Position numbers and translations under genes: made by a program
Notes under the pieces: model-generated
What the model was told of the DNA's origin: nothing
Database searches by the model: none
The model's input: only the letters and a program-made list of their open reading frames with translations
Part shown: positions 14,862 through 24,511 of the stretch, in pieces
Layout of the letters: every line of letters starts with the position of its first letter
How positions within the stretch are numbered: the first letter of the stretch is position 1
Source: Saprospiraceae bacterium
Lineage (GTDB): Bacteria > Bacteroidota > Bacteroidia > Chitinophagales > Saprospiraceae
DNA length: 64,000 nucleotides
Assembly (NCBI GenBank): GCA_021739645.1
Contig: JAIPBL010000021.1
Span: 1 to 64,000 of the forward strand
Direction of reading: 5' to 3'

Positions 14862-17432
14862 ATGAAATTTTTACACACTGCTTTTCTGCTGCTTTTTGTG
14901 GCATCCCTGCTTCATTCCCAAACCCTCGAAGTGGCTCCCGCACAAGGAAACCCCGTTTTAAGAAGTTTTGCTGCGCAACAAGCTGTCCAAAATGCTGCTT
15001 TCGTGGAGCAGTTGACGGGCGTTTATCCGCAAAGCCAACCCTCTGGCGACCGTGCAGGTGGCTGCCCGCCGAGTCTGGAAGGCAATTTCGTCGCTTCTGG
15101 TGACAGTCTCGAAATCAGTTTGGATACCTTTGGTTTAATGCTGGGAGTGGAGCCAGCAACGTTGACCATTGAAAACCTTGGTAGCCTGCAATTTGGTGCT
15201 GCCGTACTGCACGATACCTTGTTGTACATCACTTATTTTGCATCGCCGGGCCTCACTGGGGCGGAGATTGAAACCCTACAATTCAAGCTTTCGCAGCCCG
15301 GCCACGATACGATTGTTCCAATTGAAATCTTTGTCAGGCGGAAGGCGAGGGTGGTGGTCACGCAACCACAAATCGTTCAGCCTGAGTCGATTACGACGTT
15401 TTGCCTGAACAGCGAACTGGATTTTGCGAAGCCAAAATTATGCAGCCGCTCCTTCGATGGCCCCGATAACTACGATGGCGCTGGCCAGCCGGTCTTCCAT
15501 CTTTCTTCCTACGATTACCCAGATACTTGTTTGGTTTACTATGCCAGCCGCTTCCCCGGTGTGGACACCGTGAATATGCGTATCTGCGATGAATGGGGCG
15601 TTTGCGATATTTTCAAAGTGCCGTACATCATTCCCGGTGACACGGTTTCCATTGCTTCAAAACCATTTTTTGATGACTTCTCGTACACAGGGCCTTATCC
15701 AAGTTCCAAATTTTGGTTGGACAAAAGCGTGTACCTCAATTACACTTTGGCCAAAGACCCACCCTCGGTCGGCCTCGTGACCTTTGATGGCCTCGACCGC
15801 CGGGGCGATGTGTACGACATCGTGACTGGGGTGGGGGATAGGCTGACATCGAAGGCGATTGATTTGAGCAATTACAATGCGAACAGCGATGTTTTTCTGC
15901 GGTTTTTCCTTGCCCCAAAAGGCTTCGGTTTGCCGGGGGATGTCACGGACAACGTGGTGCTGGAGTTTAGAAACGCTAGTCGTCAATGGGTGAAGGTTGG
16001 AACGTATGACGGCATCGGTGAAGATGTGCCGATTGACTCCTTCCCACCGTTCCTTTTTTATGCCATCAAAGTGGATGACGCACAGTTTTTTCACAAAGGA
16101 TTTCAGTTCCGTTTTTCGGCAACCACCTCGCCGGGCGGCTCGGTGGATTTGTGGCATTTGGACTATGTGCAACTGAGTAAAAATGAAGGTTCAACGGATA
16201 TTTTTCCAGACATCGCCTTTACGGAACTGCCGACCTCCATTTTGAAGAATTACACGGCCATGCCTTGGAAGCATTTCAAAGGCCATGTTGGCGATGAGAC
16301 GAAAGACCAATTGACCTCGCATTTTTACAATCACAATGACGATGTGCGTGCCCTTGGTGCCTCAAGTGTTACGTTCAAAGAGTTATCTTCCGGGTCAAAT
16401 ATTGGCAGCTTCTTTACGGTAGTTGAAAGTGGAACCGACAACAACATGGCTCCTCAGGATTTTTTGCTTCGCAACCGGACGATACCTGCTGGGAATTTTA
16501 CCCAAATCAAAAATGAACTTGATGGAATTCCTGACGGCGGAACGAAGGTGCTCGAAACCACTTTTTCTTTTGTAGAATCTGGCCAGCTTCAACTTTTTGA
16601 ATCAAATGACACGGTCAAATTGCGGAATACTTTCTCCAACTTCTTCGCCCACGACGACGGCACTGCCGAGTGGCAGGTTTTCATCAACCATGCGGTAGGA
16701 GGTGAGCGAATTGCTTCGCAATTTCATACGAACGTCGAGGACACGCTCAAAGCCGTTCAAATCATGTTCCCCCACGTGAACGGGGATGTGCAGGAGCAAC
16801 TGTTCAACTTGGAAATTTATGTGGGTTCATTGGACACTGACCCAGTGCTGGTGCGCTCATTGCTCAGTCCATTTTACCCGAACAATGTTTACGACACCTT
16901 GCAGGGCTTCACCACCTACGTGTTGGACGACTTGCTGGGCACGCCGACACCCGTCACAATCCCCGCTGACAGTGATTTTTTCGTGAGTTTCCAACAGGCG
17001 TCATCGGCGGTGCTAGGTATCCCCGTTGGTTTTGACTTGCAGAATGCCTGCGATTGTGGCTGGTCGAATCTTCAGGGCACTGGCTGGAAAAAATTCTCTT
17101 CCGGCTTGCAGGGTTCGCTCATGATTCGCCCGGTTTTTGGTGTAGCTTCCAATACCAGCAGCGCTGCCCACGAAACAGCTGGTGTTAAGCCTACTCATTT
17201 CAAAGTTTACCCCAATCCAACCACTGGACTTGTCAATTTTTCGCTCAAAGAGGGCAACTTTAACGACTTTCAATTCACTGTTTTCAACAACCTCGGCCAA
17301 GCGGTCAGTCAGGGCAATTTGGAGCGCAGCGTTGAACTTGGCAACCTGCCAAGTGGGGCATACCACCTTCGGTTATTGAATGAAAAAACAGGCGAGCTGT
17401 TTGGCGAGCGGATTATCTTGGCAAAAGATTAA
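14862..17432 (+). CDS. T9SS type A sorting domain-containing secreted protein
   Basis: An 856-residue exported protein. ATG 14862 gives a clean signal peptide (MKFLHTAFLLLFVASLLHSQ); an upstream in-frame ATG at 14730 would overlap the PASTA gene and hide the signal, so it was rejected. The middle contains beta-rich regions, including a jelly-roll-like segment with 'FDGLDRRGDVYDIVTGVGD' and 'VDLWHLDYVQLS' (about residues 270-440), typical of large Bacteroidota secreted proteins. The last 75 residues form a type A C-terminal domain: FKVYPNPTTGLVNF, 'VFNNLGQAV', 'LPSGAYHLRL'. That domain directs secretion through the type IX system and is removed at the surface. The cargo function is unknown. 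Confidence 0.88.
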   Translation: MKFLHTAFLLLFVASLLHSQTLEVAPAQGNPVLRSFAAQQAVQNAAFVEQLTGVYPQSQPSGDRAGGCPPSLEGNFVASGDSLEISLDTFGLMLGVEPATLTIENLGSLQFGAAVLHDTLLYITYFASPGLTGAEIETLQFKLSQPGHDTIVPIEIFVRRKARVVVTQPQIVQPESITTFCLNSELDFAKPKLCSRSFDGPDNYDGAGQPVFHLSSYDYPDTCLVYYASRFPGVDTVNMRICDEWGVCDIFKVPYIIPGDTVSIASKPFFDDFSYTGPYPSSKFWLDKSVYLNYTLAKDPPSVGLVTFDGLDRRGDVYDIVTGVGDRLTSKAIDLSNYNANSDVFLRFFLAPKGFGLPGDVTDNVVLEFRNASRQWVKVGTYDGIGEDVPIDSFPPFLFYAIKVDDAQFFHKGFQFRFSATTSPGGSVDLWHLDYVQLSKNEGSTDIFPDIAFTELPTSILKNYTAMPWKHFKGHVGDETKDQLTSHFYNHNDDVRALGASSVTFKELSSGSNIGSFFTVVESGTDNNMAPQDFLLRNRTIPAGNFTQIKNELDGIPDGGTKVLETTFSFVESGQLQLFESNDTVKLRNTFSNFFAHDDGTAEWQVFINHAVGGERIASQFHTNVEDTLKAVQIMFPHVNGDVQEQLFNLEIYVGSLDTDPVLVRSLLSPFYPNNVYDTLQGFTTYVLDDLLGTPTPVTIPADSDFFVSFQQASSAVLGIPVGFDLQNACDCGWSNLQGTGWKKFSSGLQGSLMIRPVFGVASNTSSAAHETAGVKPTHFKVYPNPTTGLVNFSLKEGNFNDFQFTVFNNLGQAVSQGNLERSVELGNLPSGAYHLRLLNEKTGELFGERIILAKD

Positions 17433-17555
17433 TTCTGCGCCAAATTTTGGCAATTGGAATGCGGCATTGCACAGCAATAAATTTGCAAGTACCTGATTTT
17501 CAATTGCTTTTGATTTTTAGGGCCTTTTATTCCTTTCATTTACTTAGCATAAATT

Positions 17556-17858
17556 ATGGACATTACTGTACAAGAACTAAAGCAAAGAATGGATGCTGGA
17601 GACGCCGATATCGTACTAATTGACGTTCGTGAAGGCTACGAAAATGATGAATTTAACATCGGTGGAAAATTGATTCCAGTCGGTGCTTTCATGGCAGCCA
17701 TTCCTGGTTTGAGTGACCACAAAAACGAAGAAATCGTGCTTTATTGCCGCTCTGGCAGTCGAAGTGGCATGGCAAAGCAATTGCTCGTAGCATCGGGTTT
17801 TACCAATGTGAAAAACTTGTTGGGCGGGATGCTGGCTTGGCAGGCGAATTTTGGTTGA
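17556..17858 (+). CDS. Rhodanese-like domain protein
   Basis: A 100-residue single-domain rhodanese. The family's 'LIDVREGYE' is at residues 21-29 and the active-site loop is LYCRSGSRSG with catalytic Cys64. The six-residue loop CRSGSR is of the sulfurtransferase type that forms a persulfide on Cys. The C-terminal 'LLGGMLAWQ' is also typical. There is no signal peptide, so it should be cytoplasmic. It ends just before a long hairpin shared with the convergent SPOR gene. Confidence 0.93.
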   Translation: MDITVQELKQRMDAGDADIVLIDVREGYENDEFNIGGKLIPVGAFMAAIPGLSDHKNEEIVLYCRSGSRSGMAKQLLVASGFTNVKNLLGGMLAWQANFG

Positions 17859-17870
17859 GAAAGAATAGGA

Positions 17871-17907
17871 GAAACGCTACGAATGTTTGGAACATTCGTA
17901 GCGTTTC
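17871..17907. terminator. Bidirectional hairpin between rhodanese and SPOR genes
   Basis: Perfect 15-base arms GAAACGCTACGAATG (17871-17885) and CATTCGTAGCGTTTC (17893-17907) around a 7-base loop. It lies between two convergent genes, 12 bases after one stop and 9 after the other. The T-tracts on either side are weak. Confidence 0.75.
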
Positions 17908-17916
17908 TCGTTTAAA

Positions 17917-18537
17917 TTACGATTTGGTTTTAACGTAGCTCTTTACGCCGTCACCATTCAATTTCTTGACCGTCCGCTCGGCTTCTGCCATGTTTGAAAA
18001 GCGGTCAACAAGAACGACGGCATATTTTCCCCGGTCAAATAACTCCACACGGGCATTGACATAGCCCAATTTGTTCAGCTTTTTTACTTGCGATTCGGCG
18101 AGTGCCTTTTTCGTAAAAGAACCTGCCAGCACCATGAATTTTCCGTTGGAGTAACTTGCTTTTTCGCTGTTGTCAGAAGCGGATGAACCAGTATTGGTGG
18201 TAGGGTTTGAGCCTGTGGTCTCAGTTGCATCATCCTCGGCAGGAGCACTACTGGCCGAAGTTTCTTCAATATCGGAAGTGGTGGAAGAAGTGCTAGGCTT
18301 GGTCGTGCTGGTTTTGTCGCTGGATGCATTGCCATTGATACCCGTCGAGTCCACGTTTTTGTCAATTTCATAATCGTAAACACCATCGTCTTCCGTCTCG
18401 ACGGGGTCCACAGCGATTTCAGTCTTGTCTTTTGGATTTTCGCTATTAAAGACATTGGTCATTTTGTACACCAAAAATAGGATGGCGAGAATGCAGATGC
18501 CAACGATGGCAATGGTTACGTAGTCAAGTTTGGACAT
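17917..18537 (-). CDS. SPOR domain-containing membrane protein
   Basis: A 206-residue protein with an N-terminal membrane anchor (TIAIVGICILAILFLVYKMT, residues 8-27), a Ser/Thr/Glu/Ala-rich linker (about 35-125), and a C-terminal SPOR domain (about 128-206) with 'KFMVLAGSFTKKALAESQVKKL' split across its first strand and helix and 'YAVVLVDRFSNMAEAERTV'. SPOR domains bind denuded glycan strands of peptidoglycan, often at division sites. The layout (anchor, low-complexity linker, SPOR) is the family's usual one. It is transcribed alone. Confidence 0.9.
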   Translation of the reverse strand: MSKLDYVTIAIVGICILAILFLVYKMTNVFNSENPKDKTEIAVDPVETEDDGVYDYEIDKNVDSTGINGNASSDKTSTTKPSTSSTTSDIEETSASSAPAEDDATETTGSNPTTNTGSSASDNSEKASYSNGKFMVLAGSFTKKALAESQVKKLNKLGYVNARVELFDRGKYAVVLVDRFSNMAEAERTVKKLNGDGVKSYVKTKS

Positions 18538-18927
18538 GGCATCAGAAGTTAGGTGGTGAAAATCAATGAGTTAGCAAAAATCGCTGCATTTGTTCTTTGA
18601 AAAAAATGGAGCCTTGCTTCAAACGTAAAATTAGTTTGAAATCTTGGAAACAGCAAACCTCAAATTTGGCTGTGGCCAAACAGGGGTATTTCACCTAGCT
18701 TGTTTTTGTTGAAATATTGACTTTGGGTGCCATAGCAGGCAGCACCGTAACCTTTTTTTGACCAAGTAAAATTCAGCACTACGCAGTGACTGACCTCCGT
18801 CAAATTCCTTATGTTTGCCAGTGGTGTATTTTTTAAAACATTGACATGCGATCATCCAAATATTTAAGCCAAATTCAACACCATGTTCCCGATTGGATTG
18901 CGTAAGGTCAGTCAAAAATCGAGTCAA
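18538..18927. other. Noncoding gap upstream of the SPOR and T9SS genes
   Basis: A divergent, AT-rich spacer of about 390 bases between the SPOR gene and the following T9SS gene. I see no convincing coding frame, RNA gene or hairpin. It should hold promoters for both genes, but I find no clear TTTG/TAnnTTTG pair. Confidence 0.5.
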
Positions 18928-20496
18928 ATGAGAACTTGCCTTATTACCATTGCTTTAGCTTACTCCTTTTTTTGTGCCGCCCAGCCTGCCATTGAATGGC
19001 GCCAGAACCTCGGGGGCAGTGACCAGGACGAAAGCCGCTCCATTGTTAATACTGCCGACGGCGGCTATTTTCATGTTGGCCGCTCCAAATCTTCAGATGT
19101 CGATATCCCATCCAATCAAGGTGACTACGATCTCTCCGTAATGAAACTATCCTCGATTGGAGAGGTGGTTTGGTCAAAAGCTTATGGAGGCAGTGGATTT
19201 GACAGCGGTTTTGGCGGCATGGAATGCTCCAATGGCGATTTCATCGTGATTGGCTACACAAATTCCACGGATGGTGATGTGGTCGGCAACCATGGTGATT
19301 ATGACATGTGGATACTCCGGCTCGATGCTTCGGGCGGCATCATTTGGCAAATTACTTTTGGAGGCAGCGGGGCTGACCTGGGTCTCTGTATCCGACAAAC
19401 CATGAATGGCGCTTTCATTGCCTCCGGTACTTCAGCATCTTCGGATGGGGACATCGTTGATGCCAAAGGCGAGAATGACATGGTTGCAATACGAATATCC
19501 GCCGATGGCAATATCGAATGGAAAAAGAACATTGGTGGCACTGCCGGAGACAGGGGTTGGAACATAATTGAATTGGCTGGTGGTAACTTCGTATTGGCAG
19601 GTGATTCCGGTTCCCTGGATGGGGACATGCCTGATACCAACCACGGAGAGGCAGATGCCGTTGCCGTTTTCATTGACGATGATGGTGTTGGAACGGTCAC
19701 TGGCGTTTACACTTATGGCGGCACAGGCAATGATGAGGCCCGTTTTGTTGGCCAGAAACCTGACGGAGACCTGGTCTTTTCTGGTGCGACGCTTTCTGGC
19801 GATGGCCAAGTAACCAATTACCATGGTGGCTATGATTTCTGGGTATTCTCAGCGGATGGCACAACCGGCGAGTTCCTCTGGGGCGATGCCTTTGGTGGCT
19901 CCGCCAATGAATATGCCCGCTTCATGCACGTTGCGCCAAATGGGGACGTGCTCACAGGCGGCTACGCTGACTCTGCCGATGGCGATATTTTGTTTAGTTA
20001 CGGCGGTTCCGATGCGTTTCTGATTCGTGTGAATGGCGATTACGGCACCCTCCGCTGGGGGTTCAACTATGGAGGGGCCGGTGATGACCTTGCCTACGGC
20101 GCATGCAATACCTCTAGTGGGGGATTTGTGGTGACAACAGCCTCCAATTCAACTGATGGTGATATTTACAACGCACTAGGCAACAACGATTACTGGATTT
20201 TTGAGTTGGAAAATGATGGTGTCTCGATTGCAAATGAATTAGTTGTTGACGAGTTATTTGTGTTTCCCAACCCAAATAATGGCTTTTTCAGGGTAAAAAT
20301 CCCAGAAAACATCGTTCAAAATTTGCAATCAGCCACAGTGACTGACCTTGCGGGAAGGACCATAACAATCCCTTGGGAGCCATCTGGTAAAGGGCTGGAA
20401 ATCGACCTTGGCCTATTCCATAACGGATTGTACAATCTCCGTTTGGTAGCGAATGAGAATTTGTTTTTTGCAAAATTGGTCGTACAAAAACGATAG
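18928..20496 (+). CDS. T9SS type A secreted protein with repeated GGSG/DGD blades
   Basis: A 522-residue exported protein. ATG 18928 begins MRTCLITIALAYSFFCAAQ, a good signal peptide; the in-frame ATG 18883 would add 15 residues before it. The body has about seven repeats of roughly 55 residues with 'W-x-x-x-x-GG-(S/T)-x-x-D', 'G-x-x-x-S-x-DGD' and 'HGDYDMWILRLD', which resembles a beta-propeller. The end is a type A C-terminal domain: VFPNPNNGFFRVKIP, 'VTDLAGRTI', 'LFHNGLYNLRL'. Proteins with these repeats are common T9SS cargo in Bacteroidota, with no assigned function. Confidence 0.88.
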   Translation: MRTCLITIALAYSFFCAAQPAIEWRQNLGGSDQDESRSIVNTADGGYFHVGRSKSSDVDIPSNQGDYDLSVMKLSSIGEVVWSKAYGGSGFDSGFGGMECSNGDFIVIGYTNSTDGDVVGNHGDYDMWILRLDASGGIIWQITFGGSGADLGLCIRQTMNGAFIASGTSASSDGDIVDAKGENDMVAIRISADGNIEWKKNIGGTAGDRGWNIIELAGGNFVLAGDSGSLDGDMPDTNHGEADAVAVFIDDDGVGTVTGVYTYGGTGNDEARFVGQKPDGDLVFSGATLSGDGQVTNYHGGYDFWVFSADGTTGEFLWGDAFGGSANEYARFMHVAPNGDVLTGGYADSADGDILFSYGGSDAFLIRVNGDYGTLRWGFNYGGAGDDLAYGACNTSSGGFVVTTASNSTDGDIYNALGNNDYWIFELENDGVSIANELVVDELFVFPNPNNGFFRVKIPENIVQNLQSATVTDLAGRTITIPWEPSGKGLEIDLGLFHNGLYNLRLVANENLFFAKLVVQKR

Positions 20497-20544
20497 TGCT
20501 GCTACATCGGTCTCAGTGAAAAAAGGAATTGGAAAATTAGCAAA

Positions 20545-23500
20545 ATGAACCTCAAAATCATTTCCGCAGGGGCGGGTTCTGGCAAGACTTACCGACTGAC
20601 CCAAGAGCTGGTCGGGCTGCTGGCCGCAGGGACGGTGCGTGCAAGTGGCATCATTGCCACCACGTTTACCAACAAGGCCGCCGCCGAGTTGCAGGAACGT
20701 GTGCGGGTAAGTCTGCTCGAAGAGGGCCTCACCGATGCGGCCAATGACCTTTCCAACGCCCTTATCGGCACGGTGCACGGGCTTGGTGTAAAACTATTAA
20801 AACGCTTTGCCTACGAGGCTGGGGTATCGCCGCAGGTGGACATCATCGCCGACGAAGACCAGCAGATGCTGTTCAATCAGTCGCTTTCGATGGTACTGAC
20901 CAACGAGCGGGTCGAAGAAATGGAGCAACTTTCCAACCGCTTGGGGCTGTCAAAATCAGATTTTGGTAAAACGGACTGGCGAAAACTGCTCAAAGACCTC
21001 GCCGAGGTGGTACGTGCAAACGATTTTGGCGAGGAGGTGCTGGAAGTGAGCAAACAACGTTCTTTCGAGAGCTTCGCACGTTTTTTTGACCCAACCGTTG
21101 ACCGATCGGTAGTGGCCTGGAACGAGCTTTTGAACGAACAAATTGAAGCTGCTATTTCAAGGCTCGAAAATAACGGTGACACCACCAAAGTGACCGCCGA
21201 TGGCGTGAAATCGTTGCGAGAAATTAAGGCAGAACTCCGGCTTCGGGGGGAACTGAACTGGTACAGTTGGGCGAAAATTGCGAAGACAAAAATTGGGGCA
21301 AAAAGCCGTGACGACATGGCCGAATTGGTCGATTTTGCAAATACCCACCTTGGTCACGCAGGCTTGCGGGAAGATGTTAAGTTGTTCATTTTCAATATTT
21401 TCGAGTTGGCAGCGGCCGCCATGGAGGAGTTCGAGCGATTCAAAAAAAGCCGGGGACTGATTGATTACAACGACATGGAAAGCTATGTGAAACGGCTGCT
21501 CGATGACCCCACGGTGCAAGAAGTTTTAGCCGAAGAACTGGACCTTTTGTTGGTGGATGAATTTCAGGATACCAACCCGCTTCAACTAGAAATTTTTCTC
21601 AAACTTTCCCGTTTTGCCCGCCACTCCATCTGGGTGGGCGACCCCAAACAGAGCATTTATGGCTTTCGAGGTGCAGACCCGGAGCTGATGCAGGCCATCA
21701 TCGAGGGCCAGGGTGGCCTGCAGGCTGAGAACATCTTGGCGCATTCTTGGCGCTCCCGAGAGGATGTAGTTTTTGCGACCAACGCCATTTTTACCAACGC
21801 TTTTTCACATCTTCCAGCCGAACAGGTAGCCTTACAACCCAAGCGCAGAAAGTTGGCTTCCTCAACCTCCGCCAACAAACAAGACGAACCGCTTGAAATG
21901 GGCAATGCACTTGTCCACTGGCATTTTAACTACGACGGTGAAGGCCGAAAGCCGGGCAAGGATTGGCTTCACAGCTGCATCGCTGAAACGCTTCGGGTGA
22001 ACTTGGAACGTGGCATCACCATTTTGCCGAAAGGCGAAAAAAACTACCGCCTCGCTCAGCCTGGCGACGTGGCAATCCTGTGCCGTTCCAACAACGACTG
22101 CCGGGATGTGGCAGGGGCATTGCACCGGGCTGGGCTGCGAGCAGCCATTTCGAGGGCTGGGCTCATGGCTACTGCCGAGGCAAAGCTGGTGCTGGCTTGC
22201 CTAAAATTCATTCTCAACAAATACGATTCGCTATCGGTAGCGGAGATTTTGCTGCTGGCTGCCCGGCTTGAGCTGCATGAAATCGTGGAGGACCGACTGG
22301 CCTACCTCGAAGCATCAGAGGAAGGGAAACTGGGCTACAAATGGGGCGAACAACACGAATTTGTACAGCGGCTGAACGAATTAAGGCCGCAGGTGGCCGA
22401 GCTGTCCGGCTCAGAAATCCTTTCGTTGTTGTTGGAGGAACTTGACCTTCGGCGCATCATGGTCACTTGGGGAAATGTCGAACAACGCCTTGCCAATGTG
22501 GACATGCTAGTGCATTTTTCATTGCAATACGAACAAGCCTGCAACCGGCTTCACAGTGCTGCATCCTTGGGCGGTTTTTTGTTGTGGACAAATGATTTGG
22601 CGCAAAACGAGACCGACCTTCAAGGTTCTGGGGAAAATCCGATGGCGGTGAACATCCTTACTTATCACAGGAGCAAGGGTTTGGAATATCCCATCGTGAT
22701 TTGCCACAGTCTAGAACAGGCGTTGCGGGAGGATGTCTGGGGGATTTCGCTGGTGTCCGAGACGGAAGTGGTTGACTTGGACAACCTGCTAGGCAACCGC
22801 TGGGTTCGACTTTGGGTGAACCCCTACGCCGACCAGTTCAAGGGAACTGTGCTGAGTGAACGCATGGAGGCCTCTCCTGAAAAAGTCCAGAAAAAAATGG
22901 CTGCACTGGCCGAGGAAGTTCGCTTGATGTATGTTGGCCTGACCCGTGCTAGGGATTATCTTGTATTCCCAACCCGAGAGAAGCAGCCAATTTGGCTCAA
23001 CCGGGTATGCCATAATGGCCAAGAGGAGCAGCCAGCACTAGATGGTAACTCCAATGAAAGTTACTGGGAATGGGAAGGTAAAACCTTGCTGATGAGCACG
23101 GAAGTCGCCTATTTTCCAAACGATTTCGGGCATTCGGTGCTTCATGAAGCAATCTGGCACCAGTTGGCCGAGCGGAAAGGCCGGGTAGATTTTCCGGTGC
23201 TACTTGCCAATCATGGAGATATTTCCACCTTGGGTAACAAGTTTGAAATTGCAAGTCAGGATAGTTGTTTCAGCCCTTTTTCCCTGCCAGAAGTACCAGA
23301 GCGCCAACGGGTAGCCACTGCATTTCAACAGTTTTTGATGGCTCAAAACCAGCTGAAATCAGGTGTCAAACAGGCTGGTATTGCGGAGCAACTTTGTTCT
23401 CAATACACATTGGAAGCCCTAGTGGAGCCTACTGATTTTTTGGAAAAATCTGCGCATTTCAATAAGTGGCTAGGCACTCAATTTGAACCGATGAAAGTTC

Positions 23501-23766
23501 TCGCTTGCTTTCCTGTCCGCCAAATGGTGGATGGGCGATTGTTTGAAAGTAACATTGACATCTTGCTGGAAACCAGAGCTGGAAATGTGATGGTTTTTTT
23601 GAGCAAATTCGTGGGTGATGGGAAAAACAGGCAGAAGTATCTGAAGGGATTGGCGCCATCGTTACATTTGGCGAAGCAGATTCTGCAAAAGAAAACTGGA
23701 AAGCAATCAGTTGAGGCCTGGATTGTTTTTGTGATTTACGGCGAGGCGATGCACCTACATTTATAA
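20545..23766 (+). CDS. RecB/AddA-like UvrD-family helicase with degenerate nuclease end
   Basis: A 1073-residue superfamily 1A helicase of the kind that processes double-strand DNA ends. Walker A is SAGAGSGKTYRL (residues 7-18); motif Ia is ATTFTNKAAAELQ; Walker B is LLLVDEFQDTNPLQ (about 333-346); motif III is IWVGDPKQSIYGFRGADP; motif V is TYHRSKGLEYPIVI (about 704-717); motif VI is LMYVGLTRARDYL (about 794). The C-terminus (about 1000-1073) aligns with the PD-(D/E)XK nuclease of AddA/RecB: NIDILLE keeps the first Asp, but the place of the catalytic 'DxK' reads VMVFLSKFVG, so the nuclease is probably inactive. No AddB-like partner is adjacent. It starts 48 bases after the preceding gene. 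Confidence 0.88.
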   Translation: MNLKIISAGAGSGKTYRLTQELVGLLAAGTVRASGIIATTFTNKAAAELQERVRVSLLEEGLTDAANDLSNALIGTVHGLGVKLLKRFAYEAGVSPQVDIIADEDQQMLFNQSLSMVLTNERVEEMEQLSNRLGLSKSDFGKTDWRKLLKDLAEVVRANDFGEEVLEVSKQRSFESFARFFDPTVDRSVVAWNELLNEQIEAAISRLENNGDTTKVTADGVKSLREIKAELRLRGELNWYSWAKIAKTKIGAKSRDDMAELVDFANTHLGHAGLREDVKLFIFNIFELAAAAMEEFERFKKSRGLIDYNDMESYVKRLLDDPTVQEVLAEELDLLLVDEFQDTNPLQLEIFLKLSRFARHSIWVGDPKQSIYGFRGADPELMQAIIEGQGGLQAENILAHSWRSREDVVFATNAIFTNAFSHLPAEQVALQPKRRKLASSTSANKQDEPLEMGNALVHWHFNYDGEGRKPGKDWLHSCIAETLRVNLERGITILPKGEKNYRLAQPGDVAILCRSNNDCRDVAGALHRAGLRAAISRAGLMATAEAKLVLACLKFILNKYDSLSVAEILLLAARLELHEIVEDRLAYLEASEEGKLGYKWGEQHEFVQRLNELRPQVAELSGSEILSLLLEELDLRRIMVTWGNVEQRLANVDMLVHFSLQYEQACNRLHSAASLGGFLLWTNDLAQNETDLQGSGENPMAVNILTYHRSKGLEYPIVICHSLEQALREDVWGISLVSETEVVDLDNLLGNRWVRLWVNPYADQFKGTVLSERMEASPEKVQKKMAALAEEVRLMYVGLTRARDYLVFPTREKQPIWLNRVCHNGQEEQPALDGNSNESYWEWEGKTLLMSTEVAYFPNDFGHSVLHEAIWHQLAERKGRVDFPVLLANHGDISTLGNKFEIASQDSCFSPFSLPEVPERQRVATAFQQFLMAQNQLKSGVKQAGIAEQLCSQYTLEALVEPTDFLEKSAHFNKWLGTQFEPMKVLACFPVRQMVDGRLFESNIDILLETRAGNVMVFLSKFVGDGKNRQKYLKGLAPSLHLAKQILQKKTGKQSVEAWIVFVIYGEAMHLHL

Positions 23767-23773
23767 ATAAGTT

Positions 23774-23798
23774 GGGGCGAAGCTATGCGCTCCGCCCC
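23774..23798. terminator. Possible terminator hairpin between convergent genes
   Basis: Arms GGGGCGAAGC and GCTCCGCCCC around a 5-base loop, with one mismatch. No T-run follows directly on either strand, so its activity is uncertain. It lies 8 bases after the helicase stop, between convergent genes. Confidence 0.5.
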
Positions 23799-23839
23799 AT
23801 GCTAGTTAATGATTTTTGAATTATTGAATTGATTAGGAA

Positions 23840-24511
23840 TTAGTTGCCTGGAACGGTGATTTTTTCAGAGGTCAGAATTACTTTGTATTCTACCTCACTA
23901 TGTTGTTTTGTCTCGTTCACTTTGTTGTTTGCAAAAATTGGATTGGCCCTTTTGTTTTCTGAATTGAGGTTAAAACCGTAGTTGTAAACAAGCATGCCAT
24001 CCTTGTGGCCGAAGTCAATAACGCCAAGATCGTTGCCTGGGTTGGAACCGTAGGTGTTCGGTGCAGCAAATGGGTCGTTTATATTGTCAATCAAGTTGAT
24101 TTCCTGGTTTGTATCTAACGGAATGAAAGTGAAAAGAAGTGTCTCTTTGCCAGCGGAGTACTTGATACGTGGTTCATCAGAAACAAAGCCAAACGAGATA
24201 TAGGCTTTGTCTGGTGCTTCCATTGGGCCATCAACCCTTGCATTTTCGACCCAAGTGCCGCTGATGTTGTCAAGGCCAGCGTAAACAAATCCCACTGGCG
24301 CAACGATGGTAACTTGACCAGTGCCAGTAGTTGAACGTTTGGTTGGAGTAATAAACTCTCCAGGAACTACGAACACGCCCCATGAGGCATTGTCATCCAT
24401 CAATTTCAACTTGAAATTCAAGTCCGTAATTGCGTTCTCAGTTTGTGCAGAAAGCTGAAAGCTAAGTAGGAAGGAAAAACTGATGATGATGATGTTGTGG
24501 AAAGTGTTCAT
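23840..24511 (-). CDS. Secreted cohesin-like surface protein, no sorting domain
   Basis: A 223-residue exported protein with signal peptide MNTFHNIIIISFSFLLSFQ ending near SAQ (residue 23). The rest is a single beta-rich domain: 'LMDDNASWGVFVVPGE', 'TGTGQVTIVAPVGF', 'PDKAYISFGFVSDEPRIKY', 'KETLLFTF', 'NPGNDLGVIDFGH'. I recall this type at the start of large Saprospiraceae surface proteins, where it is described as cohesin-like. Here it stands alone, without a T9SS C-terminal domain, and ends in a short polar tail. It may be periplasmic or surface-bound by other means. Confidence 0.75.
   Translation of the reverse strand: MNTFHNIIIISFSFLLSFQLSAQTENAITDLNFKLKLMDDNASWGVFVVPGEFITPTKRSTTGTGQVTIVAPVGFVYAGLDNISGTWVENARVDGPMEAPDKAYISFGFVSDEPRIKYSAGKETLLFTFIPLDTNQEINLIDNINDPFAAPNTYGSNPGNDLGVIDFGHKDGMLVYNYGFNLNSENKRANPIFANNKVNETKQHSEVEYKVILTSEKITVPGN

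Noticed and set aside
18691-18927. 78-aa minus-strand frame
   Set aside because: It lies in AT-rich spacer, overlaps the start of the T9SS gene and has no recognisable features.
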